Assembly: GCA_028293825.1 (NCBI GenBank)
Contig: JAQGNY010000005.1
Coordinates: forward strand, 62,001 to 126,000
Reading direction: 5' to 3'
DNA length: 64,000 nucleotides
Source of the DNA: Verrucomicrobiaceae bacterium
Lineage (GTDB): Bacteria; Pseudomonadota; Gammaproteobacteria; Pseudomonadales; CAMLJR01
Shown: piece after piece, positions 26,681 to 37,265 of the stretch
Layout: every line of letters starts with the position of its first letter
Position numbering within the stretch: the stretch's first letter is position 1
Position numbers and translations under genes: made by a program
Notes under the pieces: generated by a model
Database searches by the model: none
What the model saw: only the letters and a program-made list of their open reading frames with translations
Told to the model about the DNA's origin: nothing

Positions 26681-27343
26681 TTATTGTTTTTGGCCGAATC
26701 CGTTTTCGGCGAGAAATGCTTGGGTGATGCCGCCGCTGCCCTGCGCGGCTTTTTCGCCGAGCAATAAGCGCTCAATGTAACGCGCAACCACATCGACTTC
26801 GAGATTCACGCGCGTGCCGACGCGGTAATTGCCGATCACAGTAACGCGCGCGGTGTGCGGGATGATATTCAATTCGAAATCGGCGCCGTTGACCGCATTG
26901 ACGGTCAGGCTGATGCCATCGACACAGATCGAGCCTTTGTGCGCGATGTATTTGGCCAGCGTCGCCGGTGCGCGCACGGTCAGGCGAATCGAGCGTGCAT
27001 CTTCGCTGCGGGCGACGACTTCGCCGATGCCGTCGACATGGCCGCTGACGATGTGGCCGCCGAGCCGCGATTCCGGCGTCAGCGCGCGTTCGAGATTGAC
27101 GCTGTCGCCGACATGCCATTGCTCGACGGTGGTGAAGGCGATGGTTTCGCGCGATACATCCGCCCAATAGCCGTCGCCCGGTAATTCGACCACCGTCAGG
27201 CATACGCCGTTAGTGGCGATGCTGTCGCCGATGGTGACGCCGTTTAGGTCGAGTTCGCCGGTGGCGATATGCACGCGCAAATCGCCCGAGCGCGGTTGCA
27301 ATGCGACGACGCGGCCCATGGCTTCGATAATTCCGGTGAACAT
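26681..27343 (-). CDS. ribE: Riboflavin synthase, alpha subunit
   Basis: Riboflavin synthase dismutates two 6,7-dimethyl-8-ribityllumazine molecules to riboflavin. The 220-residue protein starts with the invariant MFTGIIE and has two lumazine-binding repeats (first with GVCLTVVELPGDGYWADVS, second with GISLTVNAVNGADFELNIIP). The C-terminal tail (AAQGSGGITQAFLAENGFGQ) is family-typical. It lies between ribD (41 bp) and ribBA (10 bp) on the minus strand and is certainly co-transcribed with ribBA. Confidence 0.96.
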   Translation of the reverse strand: MFTGIIEAMGRVVALQPRSGDLRVHIATGELDLNGVTIGDSIATNGVCLTVVELPGDGYWADVSRETIAFTTVEQWHVGDSVNLERALTPESRLGGHIVSGHVDGIGEVVARSEDARSIRLTVRAPATLAKYIAHKGSICVDGISLTVNAVNGADFELNIIPHTARVTVIGNYRVGTRVNLEVDVVARYIERLLLGEKAAQGSGGITQAFLAENGFGQKQ

Positions 27344-27384
27344 GTCAGAGCACCTCTAAAGTTGTATTTGCGTGCGCCCGAAGC

Positions 27385-28512
27385 TTAAGGCTGCAGCGGG
27401 CTGGCGTCGATGCGCCAGTCGTTGCCGACGGCGCGCATATCGTGAATGACCAGGCGCTTTTGCTCGCGCATTTTTTCCAGCGGCAAATCGAGCAACGGCC
27501 GACCGGCACTGCCGAGTAAAGTGGGCGCCATATAAATCGTCAACCAATCGACCAGACCCGCGCGCCAGAATGCACCGGCCAGCGTGGCGCCGGCCTCGAC
27601 CAGCACTTCATTGCACTGCTGCTGGTTGAGGTAGTGCATCAGCGCATCCAGATCGATGCGGTTGTCGCGGCCGGGCAAATGCAAGATCTCGCCACCGGCA
27701 TCGACCACCTGTTCCCAGCGCCGCTGTTCTTCGTTCAGCGTGGCGATGGCGAGCCGGCCCGGTTGCGCGAAAATCCGCGCCGGCGGTTGCAGCCGCAGTT
27801 TCGAGTCGAGCACCACGCGCAATGGCTGTCGCTGCGCGATGATTTCGGCGTCCGGTAGGTTTAATTCTTCCGCGCGCACACTCAGCGCGGCATTGTCGTG
27901 CAAAACGGTGTCGACGCCGCTGACAACGGCGCAGCTGCGCGCGCGCAGGCGCTGCACATCGGAGCGCGCGGCCGGGCCGGTCAGCCACTGGCTTTCGCCG
28001 GAGGCCATCGCGGTGCGGCCATCCAGGCTCATCGCCAGTTTCACCCGGACCCACGGCCGCTTGCGTTCCATACGGCTGATAAAGCCGACGTTCAGTTGGC
28101 GCGCTTCCGCCTCCAGCAAACCGCTGTCGACGGCGATGCCGGCATTGCGCAAATAAGCGATACCGCGCCCCGATACCAGTGGATTCGGGTCCTGCATCGC
28201 GACGACCACGCGGACCACGCCTTCGGCCGCCAGCGCCTCGCAACACGGCGGTGTTTTGCCGTGATGGCTGCACGGTTCGAGCGTCACATATACGGTGGCG
28301 CCGCGTACATGGCCGTACATTTTTTTGGCTTCTTTGAGCGCATTGATTTCGGCATGCGCGGCGCCGGCCCACTCGTGCCAGCCGCGTCCAAGAACTTTAC
28401 CATCGCGCACGATCACCGAACCGACGCGCGGATTCGGCGACGTAGTGTAAAGGCCGTTGTGCGCGAGCTGCAGCGCTTCGGCCATGTATTCGCGATCGGC
28501 GATGTCGCTCAT
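27385..28512 (-). CDS. ribD: Bifunctional riboflavin deaminase/reductase RibD
   Basis: RibD carries out the second and third steps of riboflavin synthesis. The N-terminal deaminase domain has the zinc motif HAEINAL and PCSHHGKTPPCCEAL; the C-terminal NADPH-dependent reductase has VRVKLAMSLDGRTAMASGES, the ITGxxAR-like LTGPAARSDVQRLRA and LVEAGATLAGAFW. The 375-residue length is normal. It starts two bases after the nrdR stop, so the two genes are translationally close, as in many proteobacteria. Confidence 0.96.
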   Translation of the reverse strand: MSDIADREYMAEALQLAHNGLYTTSPNPRVGSVIVRDGKVLGRGWHEWAGAAHAEINALKEAKKMYGHVRGATVYVTLEPCSHHGKTPPCCEALAAEGVVRVVVAMQDPNPLVSGRGIAYLRNAGIAVDSGLLEAEARQLNVGFISRMERKRPWVRVKLAMSLDGRTAMASGESQWLTGPAARSDVQRLRARSCAVVSGVDTVLHDNAALSVRAEELNLPDAEIIAQRQPLRVVLDSKLRLQPPARIFAQPGRLAIATLNEEQRRWEQVVDAGGEILHLPGRDNRIDLDALMHYLNQQQCNEVLVEAGATLAGAFWRAGLVDWLTIYMAPTLLGSAGRPLLDLPLEKMREQKRLVIHDMRAVGNDWRIDASPLQP

Positions 28513-28514
28513 AG

Positions 28515-29006
28515 TCAGCCTGCGCTGGACGGTGGCTTCTGTTCACCAAGCTCAGGTTCTTGGGTGAGTTTGTCGATTTCGGCGCGAAACTCCGCCAGAT
28601 CCTGAAAACTGCGATACACCGAAGCAAAGCGCACATAGGCGACGTGGTCGAGTTGCCTCAACGCTTCCATCACCATCTCGCCGATCACGCGCGAATCCAG
28701 CTCGCGCTCGCCGGTCGCCTGCAATTGATGTTTGATCTGGGTGATGACGGTTTCGATTTGCTCGATGCTGACCGGGCGCTTCTGTACCGCGCGCAGAAAA
28801 CCGTTGCGCAGCTTTTCTTCGTCAAACGGCTCGCGCGAACCGTTGGTTTTGATCACGCGCGGCATCAGTAATTCGGCGCTTTCGAACGTGGTGAAGCGTT
28901 CTGCGCAGGACAGGCATTCACGCCGACGCCGCACTTGGCTGCCTTCGGCAACCAGACGCGAGTCGATTACTTTAGTGTCATCAAAACCGCAGAAGGGACA
29001 GCGCAT
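28515..29006 (-). CDS. nrdR: Transcriptional repressor NrdR
   Basis: NrdR represses ribonucleotide reductase genes in response to dATP/ATP. The 163-residue protein has an N-terminal zinc ribbon ([15 protein letters not shown] and [13 protein letters not shown]) and an ATP-cone domain ([20 protein letters not shown]). It heads the riboflavin operon downstream of glyA; the region between glyA and nrdR contains a large palindromic repeat. Confidence 0.96.
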   Translation of the reverse strand: MRCPFCGFDDTKVIDSRLVAEGSQVRRRRECLSCAERFTTFESAELLMPRVIKTNGSREPFDEEKLRNGFLRAVQKRPVSIEQIETVITQIKHQLQATGERELDSRVIGEMVMEALRQLDHVAYVRFASVYRSFQDLAEFRAEIDKLTQEPELGEQKPPSSAG

Positions 29007-29050
29007 TGGGGGCTCGTTGAAAGAGGAGGTCTGACGCCGGCGTGGTCAAC

Positions 29051-29132
29051 TTCCCCCTTTGAAAAAGGGGGATTGAGGGGGATTTGGCCGTCCCGAAAAT
29101 CCCCCCTAGCCCCTCTTTAATTAAAGGGGGGG
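29051..29132. repeat. Imperfect long palindrome with CCCCC/GGGGG arms
   Basis: Two ~35-bp arms (29051-29085 and 29097-29132) are near-exact reverse complements: each contains CCCCCTTT, a mini-palindrome with AAAGGGGG, then a G-rich segment and GATTT toward the centre. The element has three nested hairpins and lies in the 149-bp gap between glyA and nrdR. It looks like a dispersed intergenic repeat of MITE/REP type and would fold strongly in either transcript. Confidence 0.75.
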
Positions 29133-29155
29133 ATGAGATCGTGCTAGACGCTGAG

Positions 29156-30421
<1,266 letters not shown>

Positions 30422-30548
30422 CGGAGTCCTCCGGAGGAATGCACTGAAACTGGCGGCCGAAACGGGCTTGGCCACGGAAAAGGGCGCAATTGTAGCGTAT
30501 TGAGCTGGGGCGGCATACCTGCAGATTGCTCAGGAGGAGCCGATTCGG

Positions 30549-30659
30549 CAGGGAGTTTGCAGAGACCGTCGGCGGCATGGATACCCATGACAGCTGGGCA
30601 CAAGTGCTGCCGTCGAGCCTCCATGGATGGATTTACGGCGCGTCGTCGCAAACTCCCTG
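30549..30659. repeat. 111-bp imperfect inverted repeat between glyA and ettA
   Basis: The ends are a perfect 12-bp inverted repeat, CAGGGAGTTTGC (30549-30560) and GCAAACTCCCTG (30648-30659). Pairing continues inwards through GACCGTCGGCGG versus the complement of TTTACGGCGCGTC, and the centre holds CATGGAT/ATCCATG-type mini-palindromes (CATGGATACCCATG and CCATGGATGG). The gap between the divergent glyA and ettA starts is 340 bp and contains no gene; this element fills the middle third. It resembles dispersed intergenic palindromes; no second copy was noticed in the window. Confidence 0.6.
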
Positions 30660-30761
30660 ACGGAGCGGCGCATTAGCGGCGAGAAACCTTTCGCGTCGAT
30701 TGCTTCCACTGGGCGGATTCGGTACCTTCCCGCCAACTGCTAATTCGAGGTATTCCACGGC

Positions 30762-32423
30762 ATGGCCCAATACGTTTATACGATGAACCGCGTGAGTAAG
30801 ATCGTGCCGCCCAAGCGCGAAATTCTCTCCAATATCTCGCTGTCGTTTTTCCCCGGCGCCAAGATCGGCGTGCTCGGCCTGAACGGTTCGGGTAAGTCCA
30901 CGCTGCTGCGCATCATGGCTGGCGTCGATACTGAAATTAACGGCGAGGCGCGTCCGCAGCCCGGTATCAAGATCGGTTATCTGTCGCAGGAACCGCCACT
31001 CGATCCGACCAAGGACGTGCGCGGCAATGTCGAGGAAGGCGTCGCCGACGCGATCAACGCGCTCGCCGATCTGGAGAAGGTGTACGCCGCGTATGCGGAG
31101 CCGGACGCCGATTTCGACGCGTTGGCAAAGAAGCAAGAGCAGCTCGAAAACATCATCCAGGCGCTGGACGCACATAACCTCGAACACAAACTCGAAGTCG
31201 CCGCCGATGCACTGCGGCTGCCGGCGTGGGACGCGGATGTCACCAAAATTTCCGGTGGCGAGCGCCGCCGTGTCGCGCTGTGCCGCTTGTTGCTTTCGAA
31301 TCCCGATATGTTGCTGCTCGACGAGCCGACCAACCACTTGGATGCCGAAAGCGTCGCGTGGCTCGAGCATTTCCTGCTGGAGTTCCCCGGCACCGTGGTC
31401 GCGATTACTCACGATCGCTACTTCCTCGACAACGCCGCCAGCTGGATTCTCGAACTCGACCGCGGTCGCGGTATTCCGTACGAAGGCAATTATTCCGCCT
31501 GGCTGGAAGCGCGCGAGCAGCGCCTCGAGCGCGAACAGAAACAGGAGGTTTCGCACCTCAAGTCGATGAAATCCGAATTGGAATGGGTGCGGCAGAACGC
31601 GAAAGGCCGGCAGGCGAAAAGCAAAGCCCGCTTGGCGCGCTTCGAGGAAATGCAGTCGCAGGAATTCCAGGAACGCAACGAGACCAACGAGATTTACATT
31701 CCGCCTGGACCGCGCCTCGGCGATGTCGTCGTTGAGCTCAATAACGTCTCCAAATCGTATGGCGATCGGGTGCTGTTCGAAAACCTCAGCTTCAGCGTGC
31801 CGCAGGGTGCACTCGTTGGCATCGTAGGTGGTAACGGCGCGGGTAAATCGACGCTGTTTCGCATGATTGCCGGTCGCGAGCAACCCGACAGCGGCAGCAT
31901 CCGCGTCGGCGACACGGTGCAGCTCGCCTACGTCGAACAGACCCGCGAAAAACTCGACGACAGCAAAACGGTGTGGGAAGCGGTGTCGGAAGGCTCCGAT
32001 ATCATCAAGATCGGCAACTACGAAGTGCAGTCGCGCTCTTACATTGGCCGCTTCAACTTCAAAGGCGGTGACCAGCAGAAGCGCGTCGGCGATTTGTCCG
32101 GCGGCGAGCGCGGTCGTCTGCAGCTCGCCTGCACGCTGAAAGAGGGCGGCAATCTGTTGCTGCTCGACGAACCGTCGAACGATCTCGATGTGGAAACATT
32201 GCGCGCGCTGGAAGAAGCGCTGCTGGCATTTCCCGGTTGCGCGATGGTGATTTCGCACGATCGCTGGTTCCTCGATCGGATTGCGACCCATATCCTCGCC
32301 TACGAAGGCGATTCGCAGGTGCTGTTTTTCGAAGGCAACTACACCGAATACCACGCCGATTTGATCAAACGTAAAGGCGAGCAAGCCACGCCACAGCGGA
32401 TGAAATACCGTCGTCTCAAGTGA
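30762..32423 (+). CDS. ettA: Energy-dependent translational throttle EttA (ABC-F ATPase)
   Basis: EttA binds the ribosomal E site and gates the first elongation step according to the ATP/ADP ratio. The 553-residue protein has two ABC domains: Walker A GLNGSGKST and GGNGAGKST, signature SGGERRRVALCRLL and SGGERGRLQLACTL, Walker B LLLDEPTNHLD and LLLDEPSNDLD. Between them is the charged P-site tRNA-interaction linker (KQEVSHLKSMKSELEWVRQN). No membrane segment exists, as expected for ABC-F. Length equals that of E. coli EttA within two residues. Confidence 0.97.
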   Translation: MAQYVYTMNRVSKIVPPKREILSNISLSFFPGAKIGVLGLNGSGKSTLLRIMAGVDTEINGEARPQPGIKIGYLSQEPPLDPTKDVRGNVEEGVADAINALADLEKVYAAYAEPDADFDALAKKQEQLENIIQALDAHNLEHKLEVAADALRLPAWDADVTKISGGERRRVALCRLLLSNPDMLLLDEPTNHLDAESVAWLEHFLLEFPGTVVAITHDRYFLDNAASWILELDRGRGIPYEGNYSAWLEAREQRLEREQKQEVSHLKSMKSELEWVRQNAKGRQAKSKARLARFEEMQSQEFQERNETNEIYIPPGPRLGDVVVELNNVSKSYGDRVLFENLSFSVPQGALVGIVGGNGAGKSTLFRMIAGREQPDSGSIRVGDTVQLAYVEQTREKLDDSKTVWEAVSEGSDIIKIGNYEVQSRSYIGRFNFKGGDQQKRVGDLSGGERGRLQLACTLKEGGNLLLLDEPSNDLDVETLRALEEALLAFPGCAMVISHDRWFLDRIATHILAYEGDSQVLFFEGNYTEYHADLIKRKGEQATPQRMKYRRLK

Positions 32424-32498
32424 GGCGACGCGTTCTCGTCTACGCTGTCAAAACTTAAGATTCGATAACGACCCAAGATTCAATAACGAGTAGAAACC

Positions 32499-32870
32499 AT
32501 GAGCGATCAACCGCAAGAGCGCCGCCAGTTCAGCCGAGTTGTATTCGATGCCTGGGCCGAACTGCAGCAGGGCGATAAATCCTGGCAGGCGGCGGTGGTG
32601 GACGTGTCGCTGAAAGGGCTGCTAGTGCGCGAACCGGCGGATTGGCAGATCGATACCGCGCAGCCGATTCATGCGGCGATTCGGTTGGATTCGAGCGCCA
32701 CTATTCAAATGTCGGTGCTGGCGCGCCATCAGGAAAATGGTTTGATTGGGTTCGAATGCCAGCACATTGATATCGACAGCATCAGCAATTTAAGGCGTTT
32801 GGTGGAGTTGAATCTCGGCGATCCTGAGCTGCTGGAACGGCAATTGGGTGCGCTCGGCGGAGTTCACTGA
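32499..32870 (+). CDS. PilZ-domain c-di-GMP-binding protein
   Basis: The 123-residue protein is a stand-alone PilZ domain. It has the c-di-GMP-binding RxxxR region at the N-terminus (ERRQFSR) and the second motif D-x-S-x-x-G as DVSLKGLLV, with the usual six-stranded barrel pattern. It probably relays c-di-GMP made by cyclases such as the one at 4193-6148 to an unknown target. It lies 75 bp after ettA, with a strong terminator behind it. Confidence 0.92.
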   Translation: MSDQPQERRQFSRVVFDAWAELQQGDKSWQAAVVDVSLKGLLVREPADWQIDTAQPIHAAIRLDSSATIQMSVLARHQENGLIGFECQHIDIDSISNLRRLVELNLGDPELLERQLGALGGVH

Positions 32871-32890
32871 GTCCAAACCGCTTCGCGCGG

Positions 32891-32928
32891 CAATAAAAAA
32901 GGCGACCCAAGGGTCGCCTTTTTTATTG
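32891..32928. terminator. Bidirectional terminator between the PilZ gene and malic enzyme
   Basis: Two perfect 18-bp arms (CAATAAAAAAGGCGACCC and its complement) with a 2-base gap give a GC stem flanked by A6 and T6, suited to stop transcription from both converging genes. Confidence 0.93.
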
Positions 32929-32943
32929 CGCACAAATTGAGAA

Positions 32944-34194
32944 TTAAAGCGGGTAGTGCTTCGGGTATGGCAGACGCGCCACGCCGGATTCGACCGCCGC
33001 TTGTGCCACCGCCGCAGAAACGCGGCTGAGCAGGCGCACATCCATCGGTTTCGGAATGATGTATTCGCGACCGAATTCGAGATGGGCCAAGTTGTAAGCG
33101 CCCAGCACTTCGATGGGAATGGGCTCTTTAGCCAACGTGCGAATCGATTCGACGGCGGCGATTTTCATCGCTTCGTTGATACGACGCGCGCGCACATCGA
33201 GCGCGCCGCGGAAGATGAACGGAAAACCGAGCACGTTGTTTACCTGGTTCGGATAATCGCTGCGGCCGGTGGCGATGATGATGTCGTCGCGGGTGGCGTG
33301 GGCGAGTTCCGGGCGAATCTCCGGGTCGGGGTTCGAGCATGCGAAAATAATCGGGCGCGGCGCCATTACCTTCAGCATCTCGGCGCTCATCAGGTCGGCA
33401 CCGGACAAGCCGACGAACACATCGGCGCCATGCAGGGCGTCAGTCAATGTGCGCGCGCCAGTGTCATTGAGGAATTCTTCTTTGTATTGGTTCAAACCTT
33501 CGCGACCCGGGTAGATCACACCGCGGCGGTCGATCATGTACAGATTGCTTTTCTTCGCGCCGAGGCTGACCAGCAGGCGCATACAGGCAACGGCGGCAGC
33601 GCCGGCGCCGAGACAGACAATTTTTGCTTCGTGCAGCGTTTTGCCCTGGATTTCCAGTGCATTCAGCATGCCCGCCGCAGTGACGATGGCAGTGCCGTGT
33701 TGGTCATCGTGGAAAACCGGGATATCGCATTGTTCGATCAATACGCGCTCGATTTCAAAACACTCGGGCGCTTTGATGTCTTCCAGATTGATGCCGCCAA
33801 AGGTGTCGGCGATGCGGGTGACGGTGTCGATAAAGGCCTGCGGGCTTTCCGCGTTGACTTCGATATCGACCGAATCGATACCGGCGAAGCGTTTGAACAG
33901 CAGCGCTTTGCCTTCCATAACCGGTTTGCTTGCCAATGGGCCGAGATCGCCCAGGCCGAGAATCGCGCTGCCGTCGGAAATAACGGCGACCAAGTTGCCT
34001 TTGCCGGTGTAACGGTATGCGTTGGCGGGGTCGCGCGCAATTTCGCGCACCGGTTCGGCGACGCCGGGGCTGTAGGCAAGCGCCAGTTGCGCTGCGGTCT
34101 CAGCGGGCTTGCTCAGTTCGACACTGATCTTTCCGGGCTTCGGAAATTCGTGATAATCGAGCGCCGCTTGCTTGAGATCGGTCGACATAGACAT
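32944..34194 (-). CDS. Malic enzyme (NAD(P)-dependent, short MaeB type)
   Basis: Malic enzyme oxidatively decarboxylates malate to pyruvate, producing NAD(P)H. The 416-residue protein has the N-terminal malic domain (LALAYSPGVAEPVREIARDP, TGKGNLVAVISDGSAILGLG), the metal/substrate site ECFEIE...FHDDQHGTAIV, and the Rossmann motif GAGAAAVACMRLL. It lacks the phosphotransacetylase-like C-terminal domain of full-length MaeB (about 760 residues). Cofactor preference cannot be read reliably. In pseudomonads a malic enzyme gene also lies near rpmE-priA, so this is conserved synteny. Confidence 0.94.
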   Translation of the reverse strand: MSMSTDLKQAALDYHEFPKPGKISVELSKPAETAAQLALAYSPGVAEPVREIARDPANAYRYTGKGNLVAVISDGSAILGLGDLGPLASKPVMEGKALLFKRFAGIDSVDIEVNAESPQAFIDTVTRIADTFGGINLEDIKAPECFEIERVLIEQCDIPVFHDDQHGTAIVTAAGMLNALEIQGKTLHEAKIVCLGAGAAAVACMRLLVSLGAKKSNLYMIDRRGVIYPGREGLNQYKEEFLNDTGARTLTDALHGADVFVGLSGADLMSAEMLKVMAPRPIIFACSNPDPEIRPELAHATRDDIIIATGRSDYPNQVNNVLGFPFIFRGALDVRARRINEAMKIAAVESIRTLAKEPIPIEVLGAYNLAHLEFGREYIIPKPMDVRLLSRVSAAVAQAAVESGVARLPYPKHYPL

Positions 34195-34414
34195 ACCATC
34201 TTGGAAGGGGAAAAAGGCCTCGGATCATATAGAAAAGGCCTATTTCTAACAAGCGCGCTGATCGGCGTCAGCCGCTAACGACGATTGCTGGCGCAGGTTC
34301 TCGCGACATATTGCGTCACATTGTTCGATGCTTTGAGCGTTCGGCAATCGCAGCGCTTGCCGGGACGCTTGCCATAAATCCGCTGCGCCGACACAACGAC
34401 AAATTTCACATAGC

Positions 34415-34441
34415 AAAACGCCCGGCAGAACCGGGCGTTTT
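34415..34441 (-). terminator. rpmE terminator
   Basis: A hairpin with stem AAAACGCCCGG / CCGGGCGTTTT and a 5-base loop begins 17 bases after the rpmE stop on the minus strand and ends in a short T run. Confidence 0.85.
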
Positions 34442-34457
34442 CGCGACCAACCGACGC

Positions 34458-34676
34458 TTACGCGGGCTTGGTGGTGCGTGCACCGAAACGCTTGCGGAAG
34501 CGATCGACACGGCCGCCTGCATCGGCAACTTTCTGTTTGCCGGTGTAAAACGGGTGGCATTGCGAGCAGACGTCGAGGTGGATGTCTTTACCCAGCGTGG
34601 AGCGGGTTTGGAACACCGAGCCGCAACTGCAGCTGGCGGTGATGAGCGTGTAGTTCGGATGAATTTCAGCTTGCAT
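34458..34676 (-). CDS. rpmE: 50S ribosomal protein L31, zinc-binding form
   Basis: The 72-residue protein begins [20 protein letters not shown] and carries the zinc-binding cysteines C-x-C at residues 16/18 and C-S-Q-C around 37-40 (C+ form), followed by HPFYTGKQK. Zinc-containing L31 is typically replaced by a cysteine-free paralogue under zinc starvation; no such paralogue is in the window. The ATG at 34676 gives the family-standard start, while the longer frame to 34766 is not credible. It is divergent from priA, as in E. coli and Pseudomonas. Confidence 0.96.
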   Translation of the reverse strand: MQAEIHPNYTLITASCSCGSVFQTRSTLGKDIHLDVCSQCHPFYTGKQKVADAGGRVDRFRKRFGARTTKPA

Positions 34677-34889
34677 GGCAGTTGTCCTAGTCTGTGGCGC
34701 CGCCACCCGATCCTGCGTCGAGTACCGCACCGAGCTATAGCGAGTCGGCGATGGGCCGGCGCGCAAAGGGCAGGCATAGTATCAAAATTTGATCATCTGG
34801 CAAGTGCTGTAGGTATTTCTCGCAAAATAGCCGCGAAGGATGTGGCGCCGGACCCTCTGCTAAACTGCGCCACCTTTTGCCGACGCTGA

Positions 34890-37094
34890 ATGCCTGTTGT
34901 GACTGTGATATTGCGCGTGGCGGTGCCCAGCCCGCTGCGCCGTCTCTTCGATTACCTGCCGCCCGCCGCTTGCGCCACCGAGGATTTAGTTCCCGGTCTG
35001 CGCGTGCGCGTGCCGTTCGGTCAGCGCGAATTGATCGGCATTTTGATCGAAGTCGCCGATGCCACCGACATCGGCGCGGGCCAATTAAAATCCGCCACCG
35101 AAGTACTCGACCGTCAGCCGATTTTCTCGCTCGGTTTACTTTCTCTGCTGCGATGGGCGGCAGACTATTACCACACGCCGCTGGGCGAGTGCGTTGCGCA
35201 AGCCTTGCCGACCTTGCTGCGTCAAGGCGAATCCGCCAGCTCGCGCGAAACCCATTGGCGTCTGACGATTGCCGGCATGGCCTTGCCGGAAGGTGCGCTT
35301 AAGCGTGCGAAACAACAGGCACATGCGCTCGCGCTGCTGCAAAAACAGGCAAGCATCAGCACCGACGAATTAAAAGCGGCGGGTGTGGAAGCGCCGCATC
35401 TGCGTGCGCTGGCGGTCAAAGGTCTGGCGGAGCGCTTTGAAATCGATGTCGAAATGGCGGCGCCGTTAAAGTCTGCGCACCACGAATCGCCCTTGCAGTT
35501 ATCGCCCGAGCAGGGCGCTGCTGTGGCCGCCGTGACGGCCGATTTCGATACGTTTCGCTGCCATTTATTGGAAGGCGTTACCGGCAGCGGTAAAACCGAG
35601 GTGTATCTGCATTTGCTGGCGCAGGTAATTGCGCGGGGCGAGCAGGCATTGGTGTTGATTCCGGAAATTGGCCTGACGCCGCAAACGCTGGCGCGCTTTC
35701 AGCAGCGGCTGCAAACGCCCATCGCCGTGCTGCACTCCGGCCTCAGCGATAACGAGCGCCTGAAAGCATGGCGACTGGCGCGCAGCGGTCGCGCCGGTGT
35801 CGTGCTTGGCACCCGTTCCGCCGTATTTACTGCATTTGCGCGACTGCGGCTGATCATCGTCGATGAAGAGCATGACGCGTCGTATAAGCAGCAGGATGGT
35901 TTTCGCTATTCGGCGCGCGATATCGCAATCAAGCGCGCCGCCGATGAAAACATTCCAATTCTGCTTGGCTCGGCTACGCCCAGTCTCGAAACGCTGCACA
36001 ACGCATTGAGCGGTCGTTATCGGCACTCGCCATTGCGCGAACGCGCGGCCGGTGCTGCGCAGCCGACGCTCGACGTTATCGATATTCGCCATGCGCCGAT
36101 GCGTGAAGGCTTGGCGCCAGCGGTGGTCGATGCGCTGGCCTCGACGTCGCAGCGCGGCGATCAAGCGCTTGTGTTTTTGAATCGACGCGGCTTCGCGCCG
36201 ACGTTGATTTGTCATGACTGCGGTTGGATCGCGCAATGCCCGCATTGCGATACGCGGCTGACCGTCCACGTCGGCGAACAGCGGTTGCGCTGTCATCACT
36301 GCGGGCACGTGAAGCCGCTCGTTAAAACCTGCCCGGATTGTCGCAGTACGCAATTGCAGTTTCGCGGGCCGGGCACTGAGCGCTTGGAAATGGTGTTGAC
36401 GGCACTATTTCCTCAGGTTCCGGTGGTGCGCATCGATCGCGATACCACGCAGCGCAAGCATGCATTGCGCGACAAAGTGGCGACGGTCAGCGCAGGTCAG
36501 CCCTGCATTCTGGTCGGCACGCAGATGTTGGCCAAAGGACATCACTTTCCCGATGTAACGCTAGTGGTGATGGTCGATATCGACGGCGGTTTATTCAGCG
36601 CCGATCTGCGCGCGCCGGAGCGGATGGGGCAGTTGCTGACGCAGGTTGCCGGTCGCGCCGGTCGCGCGGAAAAAAGCGGCCGCGTGCTGATTCAAACGCA
36701 TTACCCTGATCATCCGTTGATTACAGGTTTGGTGCGCGATGGCTATCACGCATTCGCATGCAGGCTGCTCGATGAGCGGCGCATTAGCGGCGCGCCGCCG
36801 TTTGGGTTTTTCGCGCTGGTGCGAGCCGACGCGCGCTCGCTCACCGAGGCCGAGCAGCTGTTGGCGGAGTTTCGTCAGGCAGTGACAACACAGGCGGGCG
36901 TGCAGGCGTTGGGTCCGCTGCCGGCACCGCTGAGTCGTCGCGCCGGCATGTATCGCGCGCAGTTATTGCTAACGGCGATGCAGCGGGCGGCGCTGCATCG
37001 CGCACTGCACAAAATCGTCGAGCATGCCGAACGCGAGCCGTTGGCGCGGCGCGTGAAATGGTCGATCGATGTCGATCCGGTCGATTTCTCCTAA
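34890..37094 (+). CDS. priA: Primosomal replication restart helicase PriA
   Basis: PriA recognises stalled forks and loads the replicative helicase. The 734-residue protein has the N-terminal 3'-DNA-binding domain (LRRLFDYLPP, GLRVRVPFGQRELIGIL), helicase motifs (Walker A GVTGSGKTEVYLHLL, DEEHDASYKQ, GSATPSLET), two zinc sites (CHDCGWIAQCPHCD, CHHCGHVKPLVKTCPDC) and the C-terminal motifs GTERLEMVL and QVAGRAGRAEKSGRV. Length is normal. It is divergent from rpmE. Confidence 0.97.
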   Translation: MPVVTVILRVAVPSPLRRLFDYLPPAACATEDLVPGLRVRVPFGQRELIGILIEVADATDIGAGQLKSATEVLDRQPIFSLGLLSLLRWAADYYHTPLGECVAQALPTLLRQGESASSRETHWRLTIAGMALPEGALKRAKQQAHALALLQKQASISTDELKAAGVEAPHLRALAVKGLAERFEIDVEMAAPLKSAHHESPLQLSPEQGAAVAAVTADFDTFRCHLLEGVTGSGKTEVYLHLLAQVIARGEQALVLIPEIGLTPQTLARFQQRLQTPIAVLHSGLSDNERLKAWRLARSGRAGVVLGTRSAVFTAFARLRLIIVDEEHDASYKQQDGFRYSARDIAIKRAADENIPILLGSATPSLETLHNALSGRYRHSPLRERAAGAAQPTLDVIDIRHAPMREGLAPAVVDALASTSQRGDQALVFLNRRGFAPTLICHDCGWIAQCPHCDTRLTVHVGEQRLRCHHCGHVKPLVKTCPDCRSTQLQFRGPGTERLEMVLTALFPQVPVVRIDRDTTQRKHALRDKVATVSAGQPCILVGTQMLAKGHHFPDVTLVVMVDIDGGLFSADLRAPERMGQLLTQVAGRAGRAEKSGRVLIQTHYPDHPLITGLVRDGYHAFACRLLDERRISGAPPFGFFALVRADARSLTEAEQLLAEFRQAVTTQAGVQALGPLPAPLSRRAGMYRAQLLLTAMQRAALHRALHKIVEHAEREPLARRVKWSIDVDPVDFS

Positions 37095-37265
37095 GCGTAT
37101 TTTTATTGCCGCGCACGCTGAATTTTTGGCGGATTTCAAACGGCCGCGACAAATCCTTGCAGTACATCAATTGATCGTTCCACTGCGCTATGCGAAGCTG
37201 CGGCTTCCTACTTTGTTGTTCAACGCCCCCAAAACTTTTAAAGAAAAATAAAGGACGTGACCACT

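Noticed and set aside
34246-34416. A 56-codon cysteine-rich frame downstream of rpmE on the minus strand (LLCEICRCVG..., ...QCDAIC).
   Set aside because: It has only a TTG start inside the rpmE terminator hairpin, no ribosome site and no recognisable family.
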